Shown here: in pieces, positions 36,230 through 48,593 of the stretch
Numbering within the stretch: the first letter of the stretch is position 1
Layout of the letters: each line of letters starts with the position of its first letter
Notes under the pieces: model-generated
Told to the model about the DNA's origin: nothing
Seen by the model: the letters and a program-made list of their open reading frames with translations, nothing else
Database searches by the model: none
Translations under genes and position numbers: made by a program
NCBI GenBank assembly: GCA_964034945.1
Contig: OZ035961.1
Span: 4,074,001-4,138,000 of the forward strand
From: Chrysopilus asiliformis
Lineage: Eukaryota > Arthropoda > Insecta > Diptera > Rhagionidae
DNA length: 64,000 nucleotides
Direction of reading: 5' to 3'

Positions 36230-36690
36230 CATAAACACCATAACTGCTTGGTATGACAAAAGAGTTTGATTTCCGCATGCCCGTCTGTCTGTCTGTCAGT
36301 CTGTTTGTCCGTTTGCCTGTTCATCCGTTTGTCCGTCCATCTGTCTGTCCGTCTATCTGTCTGTCTATATCTCTGTCTATCCATGAACACCATAACTTTC
36401 GAAAGGATTGAGCTAGGGACTTGAAATTGAACCATTCCTTCTCACCTTCCCAATACAAACGAAACAGTTTTTGCAATTTCCTAAAAAACGGTGAGTCATA
36501 CCAAAAAATTTATAAAGATAAAAAGTGTTTAGAATATGAGTTTACATAAGTGTCCCATACATCAAAATCCAATCACTGCTTTCCTTGTCTCCTATACAAA
36601 TGGATTTTTTTTAAATAAACATTTTACCTGTCATCATATAGAGTATTTGACTCTGGCAATTGTAGTTTTCTTATGTTTACAATAGGATTT
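35940..36690 (+). mobile_element. mini-me/HINE-like element with internal 220-bp duplication
   Basis: The block ATGACAAAAGAGTTTGATTT plus the following GTCY tract and AACACCATAACT occurs twice, at 36033 and 36253, 220 bases apart. After the second copy come GAGCTAGGGACTTGAAATT and a CCATACATCAAAATCC block shared with the 17607 copy. The first tract has expanded into a pure CTGT microsatellite. Confidence 0.65.
36138..36229 (+). repeat. (CTGT)n microsatellite
   Basis: A pure run of about 23 CTGT units inside a longer GTCY tract. A pure core within a degenerate one indicates recent slippage. Since 4-base units read as a 4-codon cycle, ORFs of repeated LSVC or TDRQ appear on both strands; these are not genes. 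Confidence 0.95.
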
Positions 36691-39600
36691 TTCGTCGTCT
36701 GTTCCTGCCCAGGTTCAACTGTTAAGTTACAAATGTTATAAGATAAATTGTAAATACACATGATGAAAATGTGTATATAAATGTGTGTCAGCTAGGGTAG
36801 AAAAATCGTCTTCATATTAATTGAGTTTGGTGGTTTGTTGAAAAGTTTTCGTTTCGACTTATTTCCAAGTAATTTACTCGAATTGACCACAAAATTAGAT
36901 TTAACCAAAAGTTTATTCTGGAATCCAGTTAATCTTTCATCATTTTGAAGGGAATTTTATATCGAAGAAGATCATCATATAATCACATTTCACCATGTAC
37001 GAGGGGTAGGTATATACCGATGTGCATTGATATATGAATACAAAAACTTATAGTCTAACATCACACGTAAATAATGTGATGATGAGTGCCATTTTAACTC
37101 GCCATCCTGAATCCGTAGCCCTGATTTTCACAAAGCCCTTCGACTTAATAATGTAGAGTATCTAAAAACATATAACGATGAAATAGGATGATATAATCAC
37201 CTTAATTCCAATAAAGCTAAGCCCATTATTTCCTCATGATAGACCAAATCCAACATCATTAAGATTGGAAGTAAGTATAGTTAAGCCACACAAGTTGTAT
37301 GTTTTTGCACATTATCAGGCCTATGCTATTCACATTTTAGGCTACCATATAAGAAGGAAAAGGTTAGTTCAGGACTAGTCATGACTAGGTAACCTACCTA
37401 CGGCGAGATCTCAATTTTTCAATTAACATTATCCGACCTGATTTTCTACCAGTCGGGGGTATTGTCGTATTTTCCTCATATTCCCAGAGCGGAACTTTGT
37501 TGAAGAAAAATCGCTCAAGTACAACTCTCATATCCAGTTGGTTAGTTTTTCAACTCCTGGCTAGGCTAACCATACCATAGTGTGTAAAATTATCATATTT
37601 AATTGGTAAAAATTCATTACGAATCCTTACAATACCTGTTAAAATGCATTAAAAAGGCAGGTAAACATGCTGGTGGGTAAATTTATTTTAAGAAATCGAA
37701 TGTCATGTTCTCAATGAACATTTAGGGTCTTTTGAACGACTCCTGAGCAAATGAACGTGCATAATGGTACATTTGCAATACCCACAAGTTTTTCGATTTT
37801 TTTTTGTGGATTTTTTCTTGGTACGTCTTGCTTTGCAAAAATCCTTTCTTTCAACAGGATCGGTCGGGCTAATGGCAAAAAGACGGTGAGCCAATAAAAA
37901 AGAGTAGAGAGTTAGCACTTTTAATGAGTTTTCTCTTTGGTGGAGGGTTGGAAGAAAACCCATTAACCGTCAATCACAGTGGAAAGCTGAAGCACTTGAG
38001 CAAAAAATCAGCCTTCAGACAAGAAGTAAAGTAATTAAAACGTTTTCAGGCAAAAACTGATTAAGGAAAGAAATACACAGGAGAAAAAATTCAACGGGAA
38101 AAAATACATAGTATAGGAAAATAGAGAAAAAAGTCCGAGACAGCAGCGAATGGGGAAAGGAATGAAAGGTGAATGAAGGAAAAGTTTTCCACAAGAAAAA
38201 CGAATGAAATTGAAATATTATTTCTGGAAAAGGAGTTTTCCGCTTTCTGCTCGCCAGGAATCCCTCAAATGAAATTGAATTGGAAAGCGATAGTCCTGGG
38301 TTGATAAATTTCCGAAAGTTTTTCGGGTAATGTCAGCCATATCTGAAAATATATTTAAGTAACTTTTATTCTTGCAAGAAATTGGAAAAGGATTTTTCTG
38401 GGTCGATATTAGAGTTGCGGCGTATTCATTTTTTGTAACGCTGTAAGTGAATAACGTGTCAGCCGATTTCGACGATGTGAGAGTCGTTGCAGTCGTATTA
38501 GAGTAATACGGACTAAATAATGTCCTAGAATTACGAAATTTGGTTGCCGGACGCAACTTTAAAACAACTACTATGATGGATGTCAAACAAAAGATCTCAC
38601 AAAAAACTTACAAATATCTACAATATAATACATAAGAAAGCTGCACTTGCCAAGGACCAGCCGTCGAAAATTCTATATAACAAAAAACAGACAAAATTTT
38701 ATTTAAAAAAAATCCATTTGTGTTTAAGAGAGGGGAAGAAGTTGTCTGATTGGATTTCAATGTATGGAACGGTTATGTAAAATCATGTTGTAAACACGTT
38801 TCGTCTTAATAAATTTTTCGATACGACGGACCGTTTTCGAGAAAATAGGAAAAAAGTATTTCATCTGTACAAGGGTGGGGAAAGGGAGTGTTGCGACTGG
38901 ATTTTGATCAGAAATGTATTTTTTATATACTATTATACAGGTGTCCAACTACAGTGATTAAATAATATATTTTACCTTTTCCATTACAATTTTCAAACGA
39001 ATACTTTGCACTTGTTTCCTACTTTTCTGTTACTCTAGTGGGGTTTTCATTTCTTATCGTAAGTCGGGTATTATTTTTTCAATTTTTTTTAACTGATCGT
39101 TTATCGCGTTCCTTTTGAAAATTTCGTACAAACATTTTTTTTTTTCATTATGGTTGACCCATTTTAATTTCGAAATAAAATCTGGAAACATCCAAATTTC
39201 ATTATTTGAGATGTAAAAAATAATTACTTGACATTCTAAAAATACATTTTATGGATTTGATAATGAAAGTATGGGAATGTAACGCCAAAAGGTTGAATTG
39301 AAATTAAAATTAACACAGGTTTTCCATTTTGATTGCCGAAAGCCAAGTCCGTAAACTTTCTGAATAGAAGTTTATATATATATTTATATATTATTTTTCT
39401 TTGAGTCGTAGAAGATAAATAATTATCTGTGAGCCCTTTTTATGACTTTTGAAGATGCCAAAAAGAAGTAAAGTCCATAAAATGTCCATAAAGGTCATCC
39501 ATTTTGTTTCGCGATGGATGTCAATGGTAACACAGGGGAGTGAAGTTACTGTGAGGAGTAAAGTTTTTCCGAGTTCTAGTAACAAACAAGTATCACAGAT

Positions 39601-40437
39601 AGATAGATAAAAAGATATATTTCTCAAAATCTACATGGATACTGGTAACTTACAACAATTTTGTCCACAGTGAAATTGATGACCCTCAGGAGGCCACTCG
39701 ATGTAACTCCCTACGGGGCAGGGTGGCCACCGGCCTATGGAATAGCTTTTGATAACAAACAGATCTTTTCTGGTTGTCAGGACATATCTATAAAAGTGGT
39801 CCTTCTGCGAAACAAAAGAAACATAACCAAAAAAGGTTTAATTTGTTTTCCTCATTTCATTTTCCTATGATTCTTTTATTTTGTTTATAATTTTTTCATT
39901 TTATTCGTATTCCTTTTGGTCATTGTATCAAATTGAAAATCCTCTTTTGAATAAATTTCACGAAAAATTTCATTTTAGCCGTTATAAGAAATGAGAAATT
40001 TATTTACTTTTCTATAATAAAATATGTATGCTTTAAGAGAATGAAAAAAAAAGCTAGAATAAAATTAATATTTTAAAATTCTAATTTAAAATAGGAAAAT
40101 ATTTCAAAATTGATCAAAAGTTTCAAATTGCAATTTGATAAAAACGTGTTCGTGAAAAAATAATAAAAAAAAAAAAAATTTGTGTGCGCTCATGAATAAT
40201 TTTCTAACGCACATGCTGCTCATGAATGCACATGCGTCTTTTATGCATTGAACAACATTTTTAAATTTTGACAAGAACGGACGTTTCTGATTTCCTTATT
40301 TTTATTTTTAATCCTTTTATGTCAGTAAGATGTTTGTTATTTATTTTGTTTGTGCAACATATTAAATTATTTTTGAATGCGTTTGTAATATCGTATTAAA
40401 TTTTATGTAAACTGACTTCTTAATTTCGAATTGGCAA
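36691..40437. other. AT-rich noncoding DNA
   Basis: About 3.7 kb with no supported gene. The longest ORF, 122 codons on the minus strand at 38218-38586, has no recognisable motif. Confidence 0.45.
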
Positions 40438-40773
40438 TCATACTAATACTCGTATATAAAAATGAGTTGGTGTCTGTCTGTCTGTTCCTCTTTCACGCGA
40501 AAACGGCTGAACCGATTGACTTGAAATTTGGCATGAGTGTCTGTGGTAGTTCTGGTTCCAACATAGGCATACGGAAAAGTAGCACGAGGGGTGGGGGAGT
40601 GAGGGGAGGGGGTAAAGTGATCTCGAAACTTGGCTCTTCCTCTGTGTTACCCTTTCGCGGGGAAACTACCGAGCCGATTGGCCTGAAGTTTAGCTCCAAC
40701 ATAGACCATCAAAAAAAAAAAAGAAAAAAAAATTAAAAAAACTTAACCCGGCAAGGACGGGTATGCAAGCTAG
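40438..40773 (+). mobile_element. Helitron-like non-autonomous element, copy 1
   Basis: It starts A|TCATACTAAT and ends CTAG|T. A hairpin ACCCG-gcaagga-CGGGT (40746-40762) precedes the CTAG by seven bases. Inside are a short GTCTGTCTGTCTGTTCC tract and AAAACGGCTGAACCGATTGA. The copy at 48594 has the same start, end and core, with more sequence in its second half. Same-end sister copies strongly support the boundaries. Confidence 0.75.
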
Positions 40774-40807
40774 TAGAAAATAAATGTGCCCTTTTGAAAA
40801 AGCCTAA

Positions 40808-41188
40808 AGCTAGAACCTGAATCGTACGTCGATGCGTCCGTCCGGTAGACAGTTTTATGCGGTGACAGTTAGGTAGGGCAACGAATCTGGAGTTAACTCA
40901 TTGTTTTGCATTTCTTCTATTAGTTTATCGTCGAAACAATTACTTTGAATTTGTTCCATACTTAAATTGCTTAAATCGTAACCAAACTTTTTTGCGAAAT
41001 GACATTTCCGTGCGTTGCCGCATGTAAAAGTAGAAAGTCGGCCTACTCTATGCGGTTGCCGCATCGGACAAACGCATTATTAGGGGAGTACTCATAGCAG
41101 CCCGTTGATTTTACTTTGACCTCATCATCGAAGTGTCAACGTGACGGACGCATGGCGGACGCACGGACGTATGTTTCTGGTTCTACCT
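40808..41188. mobile_element. PIF/Harbinger-like MITE, TAA target site
   Basis: Inverted ends AGCTAGAACC…TACGTCGATGCGTCCG and AGGTAGAACC…TACGTCCGTGCGTCCG, flanked by TAA at 40805-40807 and 41189-41191. A 3-bp TWA duplication is typical of PIF/Harbinger. It contains a 69-codon minus-strand ORF (41064-40855) with a CxNARKCHFAKKF stretch. I do not recognise that ORF; it could be a transposase remnant. Confidence 0.6.
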
Positions 41189-41191
41189 TAA

Positions 41192-41372
41192 TGCTGCGTT
41201 TACACGAATGACAAATTTGTCATTTTTTTTGTCATAAATTGTCATCATCGTGTAAATAGTATCATTTTTGTCATTATTTCTGTCAGAAAAATGACAATCT
41301 CTCATAAAAGAATGAACTTGTCCATACTTTTATGACAGATTGTCATTATCTGTCATTCGTGTAAACCCAGCA
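41192..41372. mobile_element. PIF/Harbinger-like MITE, TAA target site, abutting the previous one
   Basis: Inverted ends TGCTGCGTTTACACGAATGA and TGCTGGGTTTACACGAATGA, flanked by TAA at 41189-41191 and 41373-41375. The left TAA is the same three bases that end the neighbouring element. The 181-bp interior has many TGTCAT/ATGACA motifs in both orientations. Confidence 0.75.
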
Positions 41373-41375
41373 TAA

Positions 41376-43789
41376 CGCTAGCATGGCAAACGTCGAGGCA
41401 TTGAATAAAAATATATATCTAGATATTCTCAAAAAAAATTTTTGTGAGGTTCTAAAAAAAAGTAAAAACTTGTGCGCCTGAACCTCTTAGAATTAATTTT
41501 ATTACTTTAGTAAGGACCAAAAAAATATAACAAGCCACAACATATAAAAAGGTTACTTTCTAATATTCCCCAACAAATTTTTGCTTTGTATAATTATTTT
41601 CCTATACAACAGTATAACCTACTCGTAAAAAATTATATTATTATATAATTTTTATGTCTATGTAGAGAGGGTTTTAGCTCCTGAATTATGCTTCTTGATG
41701 GCGTTTAACATAAAAAAAATCGTTTACTTTACTCGCCAGTAGTGTTATAAGAATATATTCGTATTAAATTTGCATAATCTTTTCTGATGCAAAAGACTTT
41801 AAATCTAATAAATCTAAACTAATAAAAATCCTCTCTACAAAGTTAAGTCCTATTTAAAATTCCGACAATTTTAGCAAAGTGACAGAGACCAAAGAACCTT
41901 GAATCACTTTTGCTTGTCCCATGCTATCTGCCTGGAAAAGCCAAAAGTATCCGTCACCAAAGAAAATTTCATGCGTTTGCTGCTAGCTTAAGCTATAAAA
42001 AGTACGGCGAATCGTCGGGAATATATGCTGCCACCAACGGTTAATATTAACAAACGGACAGAACATAAAAAGGACGACAAAAAAAAGTTGAAGAAAAATG
42101 TGTATATCGCAAAAAAAAGTGAAAGATAGGGAAAAGATGCGACAGCAATTGTGAAGTTGGGATAAGGTTGAAGAAAAGGACTTTCATCCTGAAGGAATGC
42201 CGTCTATTCCTAAAGAGTGTCGACAGTTAATCTCTTCATTCTTATTTTATGCCTCATTAACTTGGTTCCTGATTAGACTTCTTTTATTGCGACAACTTTC
42301 CGGCAATTGCTATGAATGTCGTACAGACAGACGTCGGTTGGGCGTCCGATCGTTGGCTGGAGCTTTTCCTCCCGGAAATATCAATGATAATGGGTGGTGG
42401 TAAGTTCTCACACTATCCACATTCATTGTCAAATGATCCCTTTTTATTCAAAAAAATCTGCGGTGGCGGTTGATGGGTTAAGATGCGTGTTTAGGACTTT
42501 TCTACAGTTTTCCACCATCGATGACTTGACGAACGAGAGAAGCCGATTTAATCGTCTGCAAATATGAATACTTTAATGCTCTTTAATGGGTTTTTATTGT
42601 GGATAATTTTTTTTATCAAGGATTCTTTTGGGGTATGGTGGAAAGAAGTGTTGAACTGCAAGGATATAAACTTAATTAGATTTTATTTAAATTTTATCCA
42701 CAAAATGGCTATTAGCGTGATCCTAAAGTAGTTAAATATAAATCAGTTCACTTAGGGCCAATTTCGACGTAAATCATTCCTGATAATTGAATTTCTAGAA
42801 AAGTTTTTCAGAGAGTCGTTCTTCAATTTAAATAAAAATCGTTTTTTTTTAAATAAAATATTGAATTTTCGGGAAATACCCATTTTAAAAATTGTTTTCA
42901 TTCGTATTTTTGTATACGTTTGTTGTAAAAGAAAATATTCGATTAATTTAGTGTGCTTTTACAAGTTAAAAAAAACATTAAAATATTTCCATTTCTGTTA
43001 TTATTTCCTTGTTTTTTTTTCATCGACCAGAGGATTTCTCGTGCCCCTCCGATTTCGATGAAATTTGGCAGACGCTTTTTTATGAAAATAAAAAGGTATA
43101 CCCTTAATTTTTCATTCAATTAAATCTACTCCATAAAACGCTGGTTTTTCGAATATTTTATATATATTTCAATTGCCAAAATACATGAAAATACGAATGT
43201 GGGTCGCCGTGCAAAGTATTTTTCATTCTCAGAAAAACATTTTTTGTTGCTGTCCAATTGACGAATGTATTTTTGGAAATAAGCATTAGTATAAATTGCT
43301 GTTTAAATATTTTAATGGGTTTTCCTTTAAATGAACTGTTTTCAAATTTTAGAATTCGCCCACTAAGATTTAAAGTACTTATTTAAATTTCTTTTTAACT
43401 GATTTTAAATTTCATTAAACAGAAAAATAGCAACATTGGACTTTTTTATGATGTGTTTTTCCCATAGATATACTAGATCGCTCGATTTGCTGTCTCAAAT
43501 GGTCCCATTTCAATACAGTTCAGTGAATCAAAACGAGTCAAGTAAGAGCAAGATAACCGTATGAAAATTAATATAGTCCTCTCGTTTAAACCGTGAGCTG
43601 TCAAAGGAAAATAGACTTTCGGAATGGTGTTGGCGCCTAAAGTTCGTTTTTGACGCCTAAAGTTAGTCTAAAACTTGTGAAATTTGAATTTCGCGGCAAA
43701 CGAAATTTGAATTTCGCTACCTTATACAGTTCAGTGAATGCGTTCAAGTACGATAAGAGGGAAATACTTTTGGGACCATTTTTCAACAG
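41376..43789. other. Mostly AT-rich noncoding DNA
   Basis: Apart from the exon candidate at 42197-42399, nothing supported. TGGTCCCATTT at 43500 and its inverse at 43776 may be decayed inverted ends. Confidence 0.4.
42197..42399 (+). CDS. Weak candidate first exon of an unknown gene
   Basis: A TATAAAA sits at 41994-42000. The first sizeable ATG ORF opens at 42197 and runs 67 codons to a sequence GGTG|GTAAGTTC, a near-consensus 5' splice site at 42399/42400. The local GC content is higher than in the surroundings. The predicted peptide starts with a hydrophobic stretch (about residues 12-32, with FLFYASLTWFLI) followed by a basic, cysteine-containing part. I do not recognise it. The combination could be chance: a TATA box and one donor are weak evidence in AT-rich DNA, and no downstream exon was identified. 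Confidence 0.2.
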
Positions 43790-44130
43790 AGGTTTGTATT
43801 TTTAAGAACTTCGGAAAAATCGCAAATTTCGTGAATAAAATTCTAATGAAAATTTCTTACAGCACGGAGTAAATCGCAAAAAAACGAAATTGAGATTTTT
43901 TAAAAGCAGCCATTTTTGATTTCTTCCGGTTAACGGATTTCCATCAAAAGTTGATAGGATCGTTCCAGGACCAAACATCCCAGTAAAATTTCATGGGTTT
44001 AGCTTAAGCTGTTTTTGAGAAATCTTGTACACAGGCTGACAGACCGAAATATATTTTTGTAATAATGCTCCCCTCGACTCAAGAGTGCTCGGGAAATGGA
44101 TTTAGGCACAATTAATGGGGATAAACTTTT
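43790..44130 (+). repeat. Dispersed repeat family C, copy 1
   Basis: Shares with 47100-47390 the order GGAGTAAATCGC, AAAACGAAATTGAGATTTTT, GATAGGATCGT, TAAAATTTCATG, CTTGTACACAG, TTTTTGTAATAA and AGTGCTCGGGAAAT. It holds a short GACAGACC tract, so it may be a distant relative of the GTCY elements. Confidence 0.6.
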
Positions 44131-44284
44131 CATGAATACAACAATACTCGCATAAAAAAGTAAGGAAGCACAATTTTCGAAGAAAATCACACAAAACTGT
44201 AGTCTATTTGCACGTGATTGTGTCGAAGAAACTTCCAAACACTTTTTAAAGCTAATTTTAATAGTGGAAAAATTATAGTTTCAG

Positions 44285-44647
44285 GTGAATTTTACGCCCA
44301 TATTTTTTCGAATATTGTTGGAATATGAAAAAAACAATGTCATATACAAGTTGATTTATTCGAAAACTTTTGCGAAATCAACGAACCACATCGATTCAAA
44401 GTATTATTTGTACGTTAAATCTTCGAAACGTTTTACTAAATTAAAAGAAGAGTTTAACATAAGAATGCCAGCTTTTAACAGCAGAAATAATAATACATTT
44501 GCGCCACCAGGTACTACTATGAACATTTATTTTAATTCTCCAATTATCAGGTTACAACGCACCCACGATTTTTTCCAATTTGGATCTTTAAATTGCACTT
44601 TTCTTAATTTTAAAAATAGAGTAAAAAACAAATTGTTTGATTCTTGA
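44285..44647 (+). pseudogene. C-terminal fragment of a non-LTR (LINE) reverse transcriptase ORF
   Basis: The 120-codon ORF ends with a pattern typical of the far C-terminus of jockey/CR1-like ORF2 proteins: SRNNNTFAPP, then YFNSPIIRLQR, then FKNRVKNKLF just before the stop. The polymerase core is absent, so this is a 5'-truncated copy as commonly left by incomplete target-primed reverse transcription. The first about 30 residues may not belong to the LINE. The stop at 44645 is followed by a 40-base 3' untranslated part and an (AAAT)n tail, which fits a LINE 3' end. No catalytic function is expected from this piece. The family call is from remembered motif patterns. Confidence 0.55.
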
Positions 44648-44713
44648 TGCTACAGTGTAATTGGAATTTTTTTCTGTACTTTAGCTCAAATATAAATAAA
44701 TAAATAAATAAAT
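44648..44713 (+). repeat. LINE 3' untranslated part and (AAAT)n tail
   Basis: After the ORF stop come about 40 bases, then AAAT units from about 44692 to 44713. Tandem short-repeat tails mark the 3' ends of many insect LINEs. Confidence 0.6.
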
Positions 44714-45235
44714 CAGTTCAGTCTTTTTGCTCAGTAAGATGTCCTAAATTAAAATTAAATTCGATTTCAAACCTTATAAAAACGAGGTGCGATTTTATGC
44801 CAAAGTCGTAAAATAATTGAGTGCCAGAAGTCGCATCTCATCCTATCCCCCCAAAATAACATGACAGCAAGCGATTAAGGACAGAAGTCCAACCAGAAAA
44901 TTCTTCTAGTAGTAGTAGTAGTAGTGGTGATGGTTATGGGATTCGTCCAACTTCCGATTAAAGTCCTTACTTATCGCCCCCAAATAAGGAGCCATGAAGA
45001 AGTCGTCCTGGATATACGTTTTCGTGCAAAAGAAGGACTCGAGAAATATTTTCGTTTCTTTTTTTTCCCTTGTAAAACTTCCGCTACGGATGGGAAAAAA
45101 TCCATTGGCCTTCGATTTCAAGGATTTAAAGCTTTTTTCTCTGCATATTTTTCCAGTTTTACTTTCTTATACAAAGTATAATCAAGTATTGTATCCATGA
45201 AAAATTTCGATCTCTCAATTTTTTCTAAAATATAT
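44714..45235. other. Noncoding DNA with an (AGT)n tract
   Basis: AGT repeated about six times at 44908-44926. Overlapping ORFs of 68-85 codons on both strands have no recognisable content. Confidence 0.45.
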
Positions 45236-45560
45236 TTGCCGAGCACTCCTGAGTTTATGAGTTTGAATTTTCTACACTTTTCTCGAGATATATCATTTTT
45301 TCGAAATTTATATTTTTATATTTTTGCAAACTAACGGTTTTTTTGAAAATATATTTAAGGGATGAGACATTAAAATTCTCTCCCGGTATCTCAGATTTTG
45401 TAAAATAAAAATTCATATTTTTATATAAAATTATATTTTTCTGTCTGGTTATGGTGTAAAATGTTCACAAACGTAAATTTTTTATAAAACAGTCATGTGC
45501 TGTTCACATCAGATATTTATTGTTGTATTTGATAAAATGCTGTTGGCAGCTACAAAAATT
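45236..45560 (+). repeat. Dispersed repeat family D, copy 2
   Basis: Matches 33470-33740 in order and wording with many substitutions: CAGATTTTGTAAAATAAAA, GTAAATTTTTTATAAAACAGT, CATGTGCTGTTCACATCAGATAT. Its left end begins with CCGAGCACTCCTGAG, the reverse of the right end of family C. Confidence 0.5.
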
Positions 45561-47099
45561 CCTGAATCGCTTTTTGCCGCTATTTTTGGTTGAACGAAAA
45601 GTTTTACTTCGAAAGATTTTCTTTTTGCTTCGTTAAACTTTTTCTAATGTGCGCGACTTTAGAAAATTTTCTTGCCATGATGGTAAGTCAAGGATGATGA
45701 GTAACTGAGTTGAGCTGAGTAACATAGAAATTGGTGTGTTTTGTTTGAAAATTAAATTCAATTAACTAGAAAATAAATACAGTAAAATATGTACCTATAT
45801 ATACCAGAGAAAATTTAACCATAATTTAGCATTGTGTGGAAAATTCTATATGGAAGAAATCGAAGAGGCAGACGGGTAGGAGGTAGCTATATAGAAAAAA
45901 AATCAAAGTGATGTTCTGTGCTAAACAGGTGAATTGTGAATAACATGAAAGCACTTGTTAAGGTGCAGTACTATAAACATTTTTGAGCATTCAAATCAAG
46001 TTTCGCTTGCAAAAGTTTAAACAAAGTTCCATTTGATGTCAAAGTTCATACAATTTCCATATCGTCATATGTAGTATACATTTTGCTTTGCACAGGTAAA
46101 TATAGCAGATGAGGATGGCATCACATTTGTAGAGAAGAGCGGAAGGTTGTCTAAGATTAAACAGTGTAGAGGAATGTTGAAATCAGAAGTGGGATACTTT
46201 CGGTGCCAGGAGGAATGGGATTTGATCGTTTCGATTCCATTTCGCTACATATATCAATGTTTAAGTGTTGATATGTAGCAAAGCAAAACTTTTTCCCTAC
46301 GAATAATTTTTTTTTCTTGGGCATTTTGGTCCCAATGGGTCCGTTTGCTCTTTCATTTCCCATATGGAAAAGCTTCTGTGTAATCGTAGTGCTAGCTCGT
46401 ATACAATGTTGATGTAAAAACGTACAAGATATATACCGATGAAAATGCTATTCCGATTGTTTGCAAATTCATGCGCAAAGGTCACGTACAACTGCGAACG
46501 TGATGAACTCTATGGCCTCGGCAAATCGACATAAAACTCTTCGCATAAAAAATTGAAAAGCTGAGAAAGAGTGGTAAACACGAAACACGATATCAGTAAA
46601 TCAGCCAGCGATGTCTTCAGACTGTCAAAGGAGTTCACATACGGCAATTGAGTTGATTTATGCTGAATTGAGTCGGTTTCGGTATGGGAGTTAGCTAAAG
46701 GATTGGAATTAGAGCGTTCAGTTTAGTTTAGTTTATGTTAGAGAGCATAAAACTTATAGATACACATCTACTATCATCACTAGCTATCCTACATAAATAT
46801 GTAACAATATTTATACAGAATGTAGCAAAAGACAACGTTCGACAGTAGCAGCTGCTCAAAATTTACACTAATTAAGGCTTTAACTCAGAATCTAATATGC
46901 CTAAAATTGTGGGAAATGCTAGTTGCTTCAACTCTTCTTGTATGTTGGAAACTGTTAGTTTTCAAAATAATCGTAGAAAACTAATATTTTTGAAATATTT
47001 CTATATCTTGATAACGCTTTGAGATATTGAGTTCTAGTAAAAAATTAAAAGTCTAGGAAGTTTCATAAACTAAAACTTTTGCCATACATAAAACCACTG
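45561..47099. other. AT-rich noncoding DNA
   Basis: No gene or element recognised. Confidence 0.45.
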
Positions 47100-47390
47100 G
47101 AAAACACGTAGTTTCGGAGTAAATCGCGTAAATTTGGAGTAAAACGCGAAAAACGAAATTGAGATTTTTAAAAAACCGCCAGGTCGGTCACAACCGGATT
47201 GTAGAATTTTCACCAAAATTTGATAGGATCGTCCCATTCCAGGACCCAAAACGCCTGTAAAATTTCATGCCTCTAGCTCAAGGTTTTGAGAAGTCTTGTA
47301 CACAGACTAACATACTGATAGGCAGAAAGACATTTTTGTAATAAAATTTACTCAGGAGTGCTCGGGAAATTATTTTTAGGCAAAATTAAG
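47100..47390 (+). repeat. Dispersed repeat family C, copy 2
   Basis: The second copy of the family described at 43790. It keeps GATAGGATCGTCCC, CTCTAGCTCAAGG, GTCTTGTACACAGAC and CAGGAGTGCTCGGGAAAT. It is roughly 300 bp and noncoding. Confidence 0.6.
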
Positions 47391-48593
47391 AGGTGTAATT
47401 TTTTTAATGAAAATATAATAATATAGTTTTAATAAAAAAAGAAGACTGCCCATAAAATACGTGAGGCAAGTCTTTGACTTTGGTGTTTTTTTTTTTTTGC
47501 AGGTCTGTCTCTTTTTTTTTTAAGATGGCTACATGTCTTTAAAGATGGATAAATTTTAGTGCCATTCTTACTTTCTGCACTTTTATCCGTGTTTTACTGT
47601 GGACACACAACTAGTCACGTTACGGATTTCGACACGAAAGATTGAACTTTTTTTTTTCTTGGCATGAACATGGTTTATGTGTGTTTGGTATGCAGTTAGA
47701 AAGCAGTCAGTCAGGTATTTCACATAAGTGCTTTCGATATCGTCATTGCTTTTGGCGCGGCTACCTAGGATAACGACATGGCATCAAGGAAGCAAGGAAA
47801 TTTCTTCCTTTTCATCATCAACATGGATTGAAAAAACTAACCAAAGATGTAAAATCCAACACACAAATATATATTTTTTTTCGGAAAACCCCAAACAGAA
47901 TTCGAATATACGGGCCAAAGATATATTGTACATGTTTAAATGTATATTTATTCGCCGTAACTTTAACCCAGTAATGTTGAATATAAAAAAAACTCTAACT
48001 CGAAGACGTAAAATCGTAATGTGATGAAGCAGAATAAGGAATGCTCATGTGTGGATTTTTAGGATAAGTGGATGAATCCCTAGCCAACAACGTTGATAAT
48101 TTAGGAATCTGCTGCGAGGGAAACCTTAAACCGTAAAGTCGATGACTTGAGTGCATTTTTGTGTTGATAGGACTTAATTTTATGAATACTTAAGAACTGA
48201 ACTATATAATTCAAATATGGTTCGAAATGAATCTTTAAACTTTAACTTAAATCAACGCAAACGATCTAAATTTAAAAGGCAATTCTTTAAAATTCAAATA
48301 AATTGCCTTGCAGAGAAAACTATGCTGGGAAATGCATACCGAGTGCAGACATCTTAAGATGAGTGGTTTTTCTATATTTCTATGCCGAATTGGTAAAAAA
48401 AAATTAAAACTCTTCCCAGGCAGATGATTTTGTGGCGCTGCGGATTAGAAAGCTCCGAGTGCAGAAATTTTTGTAATAAAAACATAGTAAAGGAATCGAT
48501 ATTATTTGATCAGAATTTGAGCCATTTGTAAAATTTGATGAATATTTGAGATCAGGAAAAAAACTACAAAAGATTTGATTAGAAGGGGAAAAA
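47391..48593. other. AT-rich noncoding DNA
   Basis: No supported gene. Long T runs near 47490-47525. Confidence 0.45.

Noticed and set aside
35946..36435. ORFs of 62-119 codons rich in LSVC or TDRQ
   Set aside because: Products of the CTGT microsatellite on both strands.
38218..38586. 122-codon minus-strand ORF
   Set aside because: Ser/Thr/Asn-rich without motif, promoter or splice context; length possible by chance.
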